Part shown: one piece after another, positions 35,201 through 42,325 of the stretch | How the letters are laid out: each line of letters opens with the position of its first letter | How positions within the stretch are numbered: position 1 is the first letter of the stretch | Position numbers and translations under genes: made by a program | Assembly: GCF_902833055.1 (NCBI RefSeq) | Contig: NZ_CADFEJ010000001.1 | Span: forward strand, 310,001 to 374,000 | DNA length: 64,000 bases | Direction: 5' to 3' | DNA from: Burkholderia territorii | Lineage (GTDB): Bacteria > Pseudomonadota > Gammaproteobacteria > Burkholderiales > Burkholderiaceae | Notes under the pieces: generated by a model | The model's database searches: none | The model's input: the letters and a program-made list of their open reading frames with translations, nothing else | What the model was told of the DNA's origin: nothing

Positions 35201-35292
35201 GCGGCGAGCACCGCGACCGCGCCGATGCGCCAGGGTAGCCGTGTGGTGTGACGGGTTGAATTCGTGTTGTTGTGCTTGTCGTGCTGCTTCAT
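29260..35292 (-). CDS. Bacterial alpha-2-macroglobulin
   Basis: A 2010-residue periplasmic protease inhibitor. An N-terminal hydrophobic signal segment (about 23-42) is followed by the macroglobulin-type beta domains, the bait region and the thioester motif CLEQ with C1525 (PYRCLEQQTSRAIG). The toroid domain and receptor-binding-like end follow. When cleaved by an invading protease the thioester reacts and traps the attacker. Unlike E. coli YfhM, no Cys lipobox is visible, so it may be soluble or anchored by its uncleaved signal. Start MKQHDK at 35292 is chosen; 35 further upstream residues do not resemble a signal. Paired with pbpC immediately downstream. Confidence 0.94.
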   Translation of the reverse strand: MKQHDKHNNTNSTRHTTRLPWRIGAVAVLAAAAALSLHAGAARTVSVSPQGTVTEVRQSVVKFDEAMVAFGSASAPNPARMTCNDSTAARGQGHWLDDKTWVYDFENDLPPGVRCSVALNDSLRSVAGNAVSGPRRFTFQTGGPFPVTVRPGSREIEERQVFVLKLNGPAEPRSALANIWCEAVGIGNRIPVTAADDDTRNALLDHFGLKKDAARVLTLSCAQALPASAKMQLVYGKGVASPSGIANDTERRFDFTVRAPFAASFSCERENAKAPCTPLRPLTLSFNAPISRKNAEAIRLRGPDGSLSPTFAADDHSDEVTTVTFNPPLPAQANLTVELPSGLRDVTDRSLANADLFPLATRTAPMPPLAKFSSGTFGIVERFAEPGTPALVPVTLRNVEADLHIAGLNTSGAQFSNLKVDDDTAIRQWMRTVDRFDNWSMTADTIDERIPGLLRRKGQHPVYVPLAAGEKMPAPQNRRIDVRSLSLLTGEPGAQALTLPKADPKALRPFEVVGVPIEKPGFYVLELASPALGRSLLAKPSSMYVRTTVLVTNLGVHLKQGRENNLVWVTTLDKGKPVPNARIRVSDCNGDEIASGKTDAQGLLKIDGAFEPKHECNQSERFDDYFVSARVDDPKTGPDMAFVSSNWNRGIESWRFNVPTDTDSAPTVRAHTVFDRTLLRAGETVSMKHFLRTETLQSLAFPAQYPSRVTIRHLGSDQTYKLPLTWSADHSADTQFTLPPAAKLGEYSVTLEGGPDDAPTASYYSGSFRVEAFRLPVLKGTIGARDAQKSPLVAVKEAPLAVQIDYVSGGGASNLPVQVSALMKWASPPFADRFEDFSFAPYRAERSDGNADDDAQDGDSASAANNDPDATRLIADKLPVTLDRNGAGSVTLKGLPDVDAPKRIALEATFADPNGEVQTIRGDTILWPAAVVAGIKAGRWVSVGQRVPVQALAVDLQGKPRASVPIEIKGIAHITTSSRKRMVGGFYAYDNKSDTRELGVLCSGKTDDKGRMACDATLEQAGNIQLIAVAKDGDGRTSNASTSVWVTREDELWFGGDNTDRIDVIPEKTSYEPGETARFQVRMPFRYATALVAVERGGVMETHIVELNGKNPTVDLKVGESWGPNVYVSVLALRGRIREVPWYSFFTWGWKAPVEWARAFWREGRHYEAPTAFVDLSKPAFRYGLGEIKVGTGAHRLGVSVTTDATRYTVRSKAQAHVKVTLPNGQPAPAGTQIAVAAVDEALLELMPNNSWDLLDAMLQRRAYGVETATAQMEIVGRRHFGRKAVPAGGGGGSAPTRELFDTLLLWNPRVTLDANGSATVEVPLNDALTRFRIVAVAAVGADRFGTGSTSIRSTQDLQLISGLPPLVREGDAFRAQVTLRNTTDRAMQVVVTPRVTGLDVAPQTVSLAANAATEVAWTITVPEQALDAAGALNWRIEAAEQGGKRASDALAVAQKVVPALPVTVQQATLAQVDGTLTVPVSAPAGAVNNAQGAPRGGIAVSLQSKLADGLPGVRRWFERYPYRCLEQQTSRAIGLHDAAQWQALVARMPVYLDSDGLANYFPPSSDDAHYGSPTLSSYLLVVADEASRLDPRFALPEDVRTQLEAGLARFVDGRIERNAWAPRQDRDLRKLAAIEALSRYGAAQGRMLGSIEIAPNQWPTSAVIDYHAILTRVKDIPQRDEKRAQVEQILRARLTYQGTQLVFSTARDDDLWWLMTSNETNAARLALEFAGDPAWKDEMPRVATGLLALQRQGAWQTTTSNALGQLAIERFSRTYESTPVAGTTKVALGGNERAISWSQAPVPSDAPASATAATRAAAARSVLMPWPRAAQAPATLSVTQDGTGRPWATVESLAAVPLRAPFAAGYRITKTVTPVSPAVKGVLTRGDVVRVHLDIDAQSDMTWVVVNDPIPSGATILGSGLGRDSEAATQGEKSPDGAWPAFIERDFDGYRAYYDYLPKGKLSVEYTVRLNNVGTFGLPPTRVEALYAPSVYGLWPNPPMTVKPADAGK

Positions 35293-35596
35293 CGCTCGAT
35301 GCCCTCGGAGGGAAGCTTTCTGTTTGATTGCACGCGATTCTAACCGACGCGCATATGAGCGGATGACGGGAGGCGGCGTGTCGTCGGCTTGCGACACCTT
35401 GGCGTCTCGAAGCAGAATTGTCGCGTCGACGACACAAAAATGCAGCGAAATGTCGATTGTCTCGGATTGCGGAACATTTAATGGACTATAAAAGCATTGT
35501 CCGATCCGAATTGTGCGCGTACATTTCAGGGCCGCGCGAAAGTTTGAGAAATATCAAGCGTGGTTTTCCCGAATCCGGTGTTCGAGAGAAGGAAAC
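35293..35596. other. 304-bp divergent intergenic stretch holding the glucose dehydrogenase promoter region
   Basis: Clearly more AT-rich than its surroundings, especially 35440-35580. Several TTGTC/GACAA-type half-sites (near 35428, 35455 and 35498) recur, but I could not define a palindrome or a confident -35/-10 pair. A GAAGGA ribosome site precedes the gamma-subunit start. No gene. Confidence 0.5.
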
Positions 35597-36103
35597 ATGC
35601 ACAACGACAACACTCCCCACTCGCGTCGCGATAACGACGCAGCCGCATCCGGCATCACGCGGCGTCAATGGCTGCAGGGCGCACTGGCGCTGACGGCGGC
35701 GAGCCTCACGGGCTCGCTGGCGTTGCGGGCCCTGGCCGACAACCCCGGCGCCGCGCCGCTCGATACGTTCATGACGCTCTCCGAAGCACTGACAGGCAAG
35801 AAAGGGCTGAGCCGCGTGCTCGGCGAACGCTACCTGCAGGCGTTGCAGAAGGGCTCGTTCAAGACGGCCGACGGTCTGTCGCAACTTGCCGGCGCGCTCG
35901 CCTCCGGTTCGTTGAGCCCCGATCAGGAAGCCTCCGCGCTGTCGATTCTCGGCGCGTGGTATCTCGGCATCGTCGACAACGTCGTGATTGCATACGAAGA
36001 AGCATTAATGTTCAGCGTCGTGTCCGATACGCTCGTGATTCCTTCGTACTGCCCCAACAAACCCGGCTTCTGGGCCGAAAAACCGATCGAGAGGCAAGCC
36101 TGA
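35597..36103 (+). CDS. FAD-dependent glucose dehydrogenase, gamma (chaperone/Tat) subunit
   Basis: A 168-residue small subunit with a twin-arginine signal (ITRRQWLQGALALTAAS) near residues 22-45. The mature part is helical and matches the gamma subunit of gluconate/sorbitol/glucose dehydrogenases (SILGAWYLGIVDN, SYCPNKPGFWAEKP). In the B. cepacia enzyme this subunit is needed to fold the catalytic subunit and carries it through the Tat system, since the catalytic subunit has no signal of its own. The stop TGA overlaps the ATG of the next gene (TGATG), so the two are translationally coupled. Confidence 0.93.
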   Translation: MHNDNTPHSRRDNDAAASGITRRQWLQGALALTAASLTGSLALRALADNPGAAPLDTFMTLSEALTGKKGLSRVLGERYLQALQKGSFKTADGLSQLAGALASGSLSPDQEASALSILGAWYLGIVDNVVIAYEEALMFSVVSDTLVIPSYCPNKPGFWAEKPIERQA

Positions 36104-37722
36104 TGGCCGATACCGATACGCAAAAAGCCGACGTCGTCGTCGTCGGGTCCGGTGTCGCAGGCGCGATCGTCGCGCACCAGCTCGCGATGGCCGGCAAGTC
36201 GGTGATCCTGCTCGAGGCAGGCCCGCGCATGCCGCGCTGGGAAATCGTCGAACGCTTTCGCAACCAGCCCGACAAGACGGACTTCATGGCACCGTACCCG
36301 TCGAGCCCGTGGGCGCCGCACCCGGAATACGGCCCGCCGAACGACTACCTGATCCTGAAGGGCGAGCACAAGTTCAACTCGCAGTACATCCGCGCGGTGG
36401 GCGGCACGACGTGGCACTGGGCTGCCTCTGCGTGGCGCTTCATCCCGAACGACTTCAAGATGAAGACCGTGTACGGCGTCGGCCGCGACTGGCCGATCCA
36501 GTACGACGATCTCGAACATTACTACCAGCGCGCGGAGGAAGAGCTCGGCGTGTGGGGCCCCGGCCCCGAGGAAGATTTGTACTCGCCGCGCAAGCAGGCC
36601 TATCCGATGCCGCCGCTGCCGCTGTCGTTCAACGAGCAGACGATCAAGAACGCGCTCAACGGCCACGACCCGAAGTTCCATGTGGTGACCGAGCCGGTCG
36701 CGCGCAACAGCCGTCCGTACGACGGCCGGCCAACCTGTTGCGGGAACAACAATTGCATGCCGATCTGCCCGATCGGCGCAATGTACAACGGCATCGTGCA
36801 CGTCGAGAAGGCGGAGCAGGCCGGCGCGAAGCTGATCGACAGCGCGGTCGTCTACAAGCTCGAGACGGGCCCGGACAAGCGCATCGTCGCGGCGATCTAC
36901 AAGGACAAGACGGGCGCCGACCATCGCGTCGAAGGCAAGTACTTCGTGCTGGCCGCGAACGGCATCGAGACGCCGAAGATCCTGCTGATGTCGGCGAACC
37001 GCGATTTCCCGAACGGCGTCGCGAACAGCTCCGACATGGTCGGGCGCAACCTGATGGACCATCCGGGCACGGGCGTGTCGTTCTACGCGAGCGAGAAGCT
37101 GTGGCCGGGCCGCGGGCCGCAGGAAATGACGTCGCTGATCGGATTCCGCGACGGTCCGTTTCGCGCGACCGAAGCCGCGAAGAAGATCCACCTGTCGAAC
37201 ATGTCGCGCATCAACCAGGAGACGCAGAAGATCTTCAAGGCCGGCAAGCTGATGAAGCCGGAGGAGCTCGATGCGCAGATCCGCGATCGCTCCGCGCGCT
37301 ACGTGCAGTTCGACTGCTTCCACGAAATCCTGCCGCAGCCCGAGAACCGCATCGTGCCGAGCAAGACGGCCACCGACGCGATCGGCATTCCGCGCCCGGA
37401 GATCACGTACGCGATCGACGACTACGTGAAGCGCGGTGCCGTGCATACGCGCGAGGTCTATGCGACCGCCGCGCAGGTGCTGGGCGGCACGGACGTCGTG
37501 TTCAACGACGAGTTCGCGCCGAACAACCACATCACGGGCTCGACGATCATGGGCGCCGATGCGCGCGACTCGGTCGTCGACAAGGACTGCCGCACGTTCG
37601 ACCATCCGAACCTGTTCATCTCGAGCAGCTCGACGATGCCGACCGTCGGTACGGTGAACGTGACGCTGACGATCGCGGCGCTGGCGCTGCGGATGTCGGA
37701 CACGCTGAAGAAGGAAGTCTGA
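36103..37722 (+). CDS. FAD-dependent glucose dehydrogenase, catalytic alpha subunit (GMC family)
   Basis: A 539-residue GMC flavoprotein. The FAD-binding motif VVVGSGVAGAIVAHQLA is at residues ~12-28, and the C-terminal catalytic His is H476 in NNHITGSTIMG. A cysteine cluster CCGNNNCMPIC (C212, C213, C218, C222) matches the 3Fe-4S site of the B. cepacia enzyme used in glucose sensors, and length and subunit order are the same. It oxidises glucose at C1 to gluconolactone in the periplasm without oxygen and passes electrons to the cytochrome subunit encoded 2 bp downstream. It has no signal peptide and relies on the gamma subunit for export. Confidence 0.96.
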   Translation: MADTDTQKADVVVVGSGVAGAIVAHQLAMAGKSVILLEAGPRMPRWEIVERFRNQPDKTDFMAPYPSSPWAPHPEYGPPNDYLILKGEHKFNSQYIRAVGGTTWHWAASAWRFIPNDFKMKTVYGVGRDWPIQYDDLEHYYQRAEEELGVWGPGPEEDLYSPRKQAYPMPPLPLSFNEQTIKNALNGHDPKFHVVTEPVARNSRPYDGRPTCCGNNNCMPICPIGAMYNGIVHVEKAEQAGAKLIDSAVVYKLETGPDKRIVAAIYKDKTGADHRVEGKYFVLAANGIETPKILLMSANRDFPNGVANSSDMVGRNLMDHPGTGVSFYASEKLWPGRGPQEMTSLIGFRDGPFRATEAAKKIHLSNMSRINQETQKIFKAGKLMKPEELDAQIRDRSARYVQFDCFHEILPQPENRIVPSKTATDAIGIPRPEITYAIDDYVKRGAVHTREVYATAAQVLGGTDVVFNDEFAPNNHITGSTIMGADARDSVVDKDCRTFDHPNLFISSSSTMPTVGTVNVTLTIAALALRMSDTLKKEV

Positions 37723-37724
37723 CC

Positions 37725-39002
37725 GTGCGGAAATCTACTCTCACCTTCCTCCTGGCCGGCTGCCTCGCGCTGCCGGGCCTCGTGCGCGCGGCCGACTCGG
37801 CCGATCCCGCGCAGATCAAGCGCGGCGAATATCTCGCGGTCGCGGGCGACTGCATGGCATGCCACACCGTCAAGGGCGGCAAGCCGTTCGCGGGCGGCCT
37901 CGCGATGCCGGTGCCGAAACTCGGCAAGATCTACACGAGCAACATCACGCCGGACCCGGACACCGGCATCGGCAAGTGGACGTTCGAGGACTTCGAGCGT
38001 GCCGTGCGCCACGGCGTGTCGAAGAACGGCGACAACCTGTATCCGGCCATGCCGTACGTGTCGTACGCGAAGATCAACGACGACGACGTGCAGGCGTTGT
38101 ACGCGTACTTCATGCACGGTGTCGAACCGGTCAGGCAGACGCCGCCGAAGAACGAGATTCCCGCGCTGCTGAGCATGCGCTGGCCGCTGAAGATCTGGAA
38201 CTGGCTGTTCCTGAAGGACGGCGCGTACCAGCCGAAGCCGGCGCAGAGCGCCGAGTGGAACCGCGGTGCGTACCTGGTGCAGGGCCTCGCGCACTGCAGC
38301 ACGTGCCACACGCCGCGCGGCATCGCCATGCAGGAGAAGTCGCTCGACGAGACGGGCGGCAGCTTCCTGTCGGGTTCGGTCCTCGCAGGCTGGGACGGCT
38401 ACAACATCACGTCCGACCCGAACGCCGGTATCGGCGGCTGGACGCAGCAGCAACTCGTCCAGTACCTGCGCACCGGCAGCGTGCCGGGTGTCGCGCAAGC
38501 GGCCGGCCCGATGGCCGAGGCGGTCGAGCACAGCTTCTCGAAGATGACCGACGCCGACATCGGCGCGATCGCGACGTATATCCGCACTGTGCCGGCCGTC
38601 GCCAGCGGCGACGCGAAGCAGTCGCGCTCGTCGTGGGGCAAGCCGGCGGAAGACGGCCTGAAGCTGCGCGGCACGGCGCTCGCATCGTCGGGCAACGATC
38701 CGGCGCGGCTGTATCTCGGCAACTGCGCGACGTGTCACCAGATGCAGGGCAAGGGCACGCCGGACGGCTATTACCCGTCGCTGTTCCACAACTCGACGGT
38801 CGGCGCGTCGAATCCGGCGAACCTGGTGCAGGTGATCCTGAACGGCGTGCAGCGCAAGGCCGGCAGCGAGGACGTCGGCATGCCCGCGTTCCGCAATGAG
38901 CTGTCCGATGCGCAGATCGCCGCGCTGGCGAACTACGTGACCGGCCAGTTCGGCAACCCGGCCGCGAAGGTGACCGAGCAGGACGTCGCGAAGGCGCGTT
39001 GA
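37725..39002 (+). CDS. FAD-dependent glucose dehydrogenase, beta subunit (tri-haem cytochrome c)
   Basis: A 425-residue membrane-bound cytochrome c. GTG at 37725 begins the signal peptide (ends LVRA before ADSADPAQ); there is no ATG alternative. Three haem-binding motifs are present: CMACH at C43, CSTCH at C191 and CATCH at C334. Between and after them are typical cytochrome c folds with distal Met candidates. It accepts electrons from the catalytic subunit and hands them to ubiquinone in the inner membrane. The gene follows the alpha subunit with a 2-bp gap, completing the three-subunit operon. Confidence 0.95.
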   Translation: MRKSTLTFLLAGCLALPGLVRAADSADPAQIKRGEYLAVAGDCMACHTVKGGKPFAGGLAMPVPKLGKIYTSNITPDPDTGIGKWTFEDFERAVRHGVSKNGDNLYPAMPYVSYAKINDDDVQALYAYFMHGVEPVRQTPPKNEIPALLSMRWPLKIWNWLFLKDGAYQPKPAQSAEWNRGAYLVQGLAHCSTCHTPRGIAMQEKSLDETGGSFLSGSVLAGWDGYNITSDPNAGIGGWTQQQLVQYLRTGSVPGVAQAAGPMAEAVEHSFSKMTDADIGAIATYIRTVPAVASGDAKQSRSSWGKPAEDGLKLRGTALASSGNDPARLYLGNCATCHQMQGKGTPDGYYPSLFHNSTVGASNPANLVQVILNGVQRKAGSEDVGMPAFRNELSDAQIAALANYVTGQFGNPAAKVTEQDVAKAR

Positions 39003-39178
39003 TGGCGCGCGCGACGCGGCACGAAGCAGGGCAACACTGACAAGAGGAGGAGCACAGCACATCGGGCGGGCCCCGATGCCGGTTGTTGCAGAGCGGGGCG
39101 GGCGGCCGGCAGCCGTCCGCCCTGGTTCACAGGCAATCCGGTGCGCAAGGTTCGCGTACCGCTTTCGTTGATCACACC

Positions 39179-39598
39179 ATGACACCGAATCAACCGTTTC
39201 TCGCGTCCCAGCGCGATGTGCTGCTGCTGCTGTCCCGAATCCTGCTCGTGATCCTGTTCGTGATGTTCGGCTGGAAGAAGATCGTCGACTTCTCCGGTAC
39301 GATCGCGTTCATGGGAAGCGAGGGCGCGCCCGCGCCGATCGTTTCGGCGGCGATCTCCGTCGTGATGGAGCTGTTCGCCGGCATCGCGATCCTCGTCGGT
39401 TTCCAGACGCGGCCGCTCGCGCTGCTGCTTGCGCTGTATACGATCGGTACCGCCTTGATCGGCCATCACTACTGGACGATGTCGGGCGGCGAGCAGATCA
39501 ACAACATGATTCATTTCTACAAGAACATCGCGATCTCGGGCGGTCTGCTCGCGCTTTGCGCGGCGGGCCCAGGGCGTTTTTCGATCGATCGCGGGTGA
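39179..39598 (+). CDS. DoxX-family inner-membrane protein
   Basis: A 139-residue protein with four hydrophobic segments. The DoxX signature is visible: LLLLSRILLVILFVMFGWKK then AAISVVMELFAGIAILVGF. DoxX-like proteins are linked to quinone/thiosulfate or redox-stress membrane complexes, but many members have no known role. It lies 176 bp after the glucose dehydrogenase operon on the same strand, and might be read through from it or have its own promoter. A hairpin-like CATCGGG/CCCGATG lies in that gap without a T-run. Confidence 0.88.
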   Translation: MTPNQPFLASQRDVLLLLSRILLVILFVMFGWKKIVDFSGTIAFMGSEGAPAPIVSAAISVVMELFAGIAILVGFQTRPLALLLALYTIGTALIGHHYWTMSGGEQINNMIHFYKNIAISGGLLALCAAGPGRFSIDRG

Positions 39599-39662
39599 AC
39601 CGGGCCGCCGGCTCGCGCATGGGGCGCGTGTCGGACGGTCGAGACTCCGAGGGGGCATCATT

Positions 39663-40766
39663 TTGCGACTCAAACATTTCGCATGGCTGATCGCGGCCGC
39701 CGCGCCGGCGGCCGCGTTTGCACAGACGAGCGTGACGCTGTATGGCCGGATCGACGGCGGCGTCGAATACCTGAACCACATCGCGACGCCCAACGGCAGC
39801 TCGACGCGCTGGAGCGCGGAGGGCGGCGACTGGGGCACCAGCATGTTCGGCCTGAAGGGCGTCGAGGATCTCGGCGGCGGGATGTCGACGGTCTTCAACC
39901 TCGAAACCGCGTTCCAGGTGATGAACGGCACGACGGGCGGCGGACGCATGTGGTCGCGCCGCGCGTACGTCGGGCTGAAGAGCGATACGTGGGGCCAGCT
40001 GCAGGCCGGCCGCAACCTGTTCATCGACAGCGACGGCGTGTGGGAATTCGATCCGTTCGTGCAACAGGCGTTTTCGTCCGCATCGCTCGTGCGCGGCCGC
40101 AACTGGCAGCAAAGCAGCAACAACATCGAATATCACAGCCCGGTGATCGGCGGCTTCGACGTGCAGGCGCAATATGCGTTCGGCAACCAGTCGCGCGGCT
40201 TCAATTACGGCGCGGCCGACGACTTCGGCCGCTCGGACGGGATCATGATCTCGTACCACTCGCCGGTGCTCGACGTGCGCGGCATCTACGACGAGCTGCG
40301 TGACAACAACGGCAAGTTCAGCAACATCTTTACCGCGTCGCGCGAGTATTTCGTCGGCGCGAACGTGAAGGTGTCGAAGTTCAAGATCCAGGGCGCCTAT
40401 ACGCACTACCAGGCGCCGGACAGCCCGGCCGGCGTCGCCGATCGTGCCGATCACTACTGGCTTGGCGCGACCTACACGGCCACGCCGCAGTGGGCCGTGA
40501 CGGGCGGCGGCTACTACGTGAAGGTCGGCGACGGCGGTGGCGATGCGTCGCACGATCCGTCGGGGCACGCGATCATGTACGTGCTCGGAACCACGTACAA
40601 CCTGTCGAAGCGCACGTTCCTGTACGGGACGGTCGCGTATGTGCGCAACGGCGGCAACTCGAACTTCTCGCTGCTCGCGTCGCCCCGCGACGCGACGTCG
40701 GGCACGAGCCCGATGACGGGCGAGTCGCAGACGGGCGCGTATGTGGGCATGATGCATACGTTCTGA
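39663..40766 (+). CDS. Gram-negative porin (16-strand trimeric type)
   Basis: A 367-residue outer-membrane porin. The signal peptide ends in AFA before QTSVTLYGRIDGGVEYL, the opening strand typical of Burkholderia and Neisseria porins. The loop-3-type constriction region and the repeated aromatic girdles follow, and the last residue is Phe (MMHTF), required for outer-membrane insertion. The start appears to be TTG at 39663: a GAGGGGG ribosome site lies seven bases upstream and no ATG or GTG fits the signal peptide. TTG starts are less common and usually lower translation. Confidence 0.92.
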   Translation: MRLKHFAWLIAAAAPAAAFAQTSVTLYGRIDGGVEYLNHIATPNGSSTRWSAEGGDWGTSMFGLKGVEDLGGGMSTVFNLETAFQVMNGTTGGGRMWSRRAYVGLKSDTWGQLQAGRNLFIDSDGVWEFDPFVQQAFSSASLVRGRNWQQSSNNIEYHSPVIGGFDVQAQYAFGNQSRGFNYGAADDFGRSDGIMISYHSPVLDVRGIYDELRDNNGKFSNIFTASREYFVGANVKVSKFKIQGAYTHYQAPDSPAGVADRADHYWLGATYTATPQWAVTGGGYYVKVGDGGGDASHDPSGHAIMYVLGTTYNLSKRTFLYGTVAYVRNGGNSNFSLLASPRDATSGTSPMTGESQTGAYVGMMHTF

Positions 40767-40885
40767 GCGCCGCGTCGCGCGCGCAAGGCACGGGTGAGGG
40801 TGGCCCGTGCGTTGTTGCGTTTACGGCGACGAATGGTAGCGCTCGCGCTGCCGTTTCATGTGCGCGTTATCGATCGCGCAAAAGG

Positions 40886-40910
40886 AAAAACCCCGCCGAA
40901 ACCGGCGGGG
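40886..40910 (-). terminator. Intrinsic terminator of the MFS gene at 40963-42282
   Basis: On the minus strand CCCCGCCG/CGGCGGGG with a four-base loop is followed by five T residues and a further T-rich tail. It lies 52 bp past the MFS stop and is also placed to stop the convergent porin transcript. Confidence 0.85.
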
Positions 40911-40962
40911 TCAGTCGGGCGATGACGTTGCGGCCGCGCGCGTGCCGCGCATCACGCGTCAG

Positions 40963-42282
40963 TCAATCGAGCGCCTTCCCGGCCTTCTCGTCCATGCAGC
41001 GAATGGCAAGTAGCGTCAACACGCCACAGCCGATCGCATACCACGCGGGCGCATTCGGATTGCCGGTCGCCGCGATCAGCCAGGTCACGAAGAATTGCGC
41101 GAAGCCGCCGAAGATCGCGACGCCGACGCTGTAGACGAGCGCGCCGCCGGTTGCTCGCACCGCACGCGGGAACAGCTCGCCGAGCATCGCACCGGTCGCG
41201 CCGATGTTGATCGCGTGCACGACCGACAGCACGGCGATGATCGACAGCAGCGACGCGGCGCCCGGCCATCGGTTCAGCACGATGAACGCGGGATAGATCG
41301 CGGCCATCAGCACGATGCGCGTCCACCAGACGATCCGGTTGCGCCCGTAGATGTCGGACAGGTGGCCGCCGATCGGCGTCACGAGCATCAGGATCGCGCC
41401 GGCGACGCAGCCGGCCGACATCGACAGCCAGGTTGGCAAGTGCAGCACCTGCACGCCGTAGATCGCCATGTAGAACACGATGATGTAATGGATCGACGTG
41501 CCGCCGATCGTGACGCCAAGGCCCGCGAACACGGCCTTGCCGTGGTGGCGCAGCACGTCGGCGAGCGGCAGCGACGCGACCGGCTCGGCGTGCTCGGCGG
41601 CGGGCGTGGCGGCCGGCACTTCCTCGACGGTGCGGCGCAGCCAGTAACCGAGCGGCACGAACAGCGTGCCGATGATGAACGGCACGCGCCAACCCCAGCT
41701 TTCGAGCTGCGCGGCATTGAGCGTCGACGTCAGCGCGACGCCGGTGAGCGCCCCGGCGAGCGCGGCGAGCCCCTGGCTCGAGAACTGGAACGATGCGTAG
41801 AAGCCGCGACGGTGCTGCGGCGCCTGTTCGAGCAGCAGCGTCGTCGACGCGCCGACTTCGCCACCCGATGCGAAGCCCTGCAGCAGGCGCGCGAGCACGA
41901 GCAGCAGCGGCGCGGCGATGCCGATCTGCGCGAAGGTCGGCGCGACCGCGATCATCGCGGTGCCGAGCGCCATCAGCAAGAGCGTCAGGATCATCGCTTT
42001 CTTGCGGCCGGCGCGGTCGGCATACATGCCGATCACGAGGCCGCCGAGCGGACGCGTGACGAAGCCGACGCCGAAGCTCGCGACCGCGAGCATCAGTTGT
42101 CCGAACGACGAGTGCACCGGGAAGAACAGCTTGCCGATCAGGATCGCGAAGAAGCTGTAGACCGTGAAGTCGTAGAACTCGAGCGCGTTGCCGACCGCGG
42201 CGGCCGCGATCAGGCGGCGTTTTTTCGCGGCGGCGCGCGCATCGGCCGGCGAGCCGGCGAACGGAAGAGCGGACGTTTCCAT
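40963..42282 (-). CDS. MFS metabolite:H+ symporter (citrate/alpha-ketoglutarate branch)
   Basis: A 439-residue, 12-helix transporter of the metabolite:H+ symporter family (like KgtP, ProP and ShiA). The marker sequences are VGNALEFYDFTVYSFFAILI in helix 1, VIGMYADRAGRKKAM in loop 2-3, LLQGFASGGEVGAST in helix 4 and GWRVPFIIG in helix 6. It imports an organic acid or related anion with protons. Start METSAL at 42282 lies 43 bp past the stop of the amidohydrolase gene, so both form one operon, suggesting the carrier brings in the substrate (or exports a product) of that enzyme. Confidence 0.92.
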   Translation of the reverse strand: METSALPFAGSPADARAAAKKRRLIAAAAVGNALEFYDFTVYSFFAILIGKLFFPVHSSFGQLMLAVASFGVGFVTRPLGGLVIGMYADRAGRKKAMILTLLLMALGTAMIAVAPTFAQIGIAAPLLLVLARLLQGFASGGEVGASTTLLLEQAPQHRRGFYASFQFSSQGLAALAGALTGVALTSTLNAAQLESWGWRVPFIIGTLFVPLGYWLRRTVEEVPAATPAAEHAEPVASLPLADVLRHHGKAVFAGLGVTIGGTSIHYIIVFYMAIYGVQVLHLPTWLSMSAGCVAGAILMLVTPIGGHLSDIYGRNRIVWWTRIVLMAAIYPAFIVLNRWPGAASLLSIIAVLSVVHAINIGATGAMLGELFPRAVRATGGALVYSVGVAIFGGFAQFFVTWLIAATGNPNAPAWYAIGCGVLTLLAIRCMDEKAGKALD

Positions 42283-42325
42283 GAGGTTCCCCTGCTTGAG
42301 CGCGGAACTGCGTGATGAAGGGCCG

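Noticed and set aside
39060..39078. Terminator after the glucose dehydrogenase operon (CATCGGG/CCCGATG)
   Set aside because: Stem is short and no T-run follows, so I cannot call termination here.
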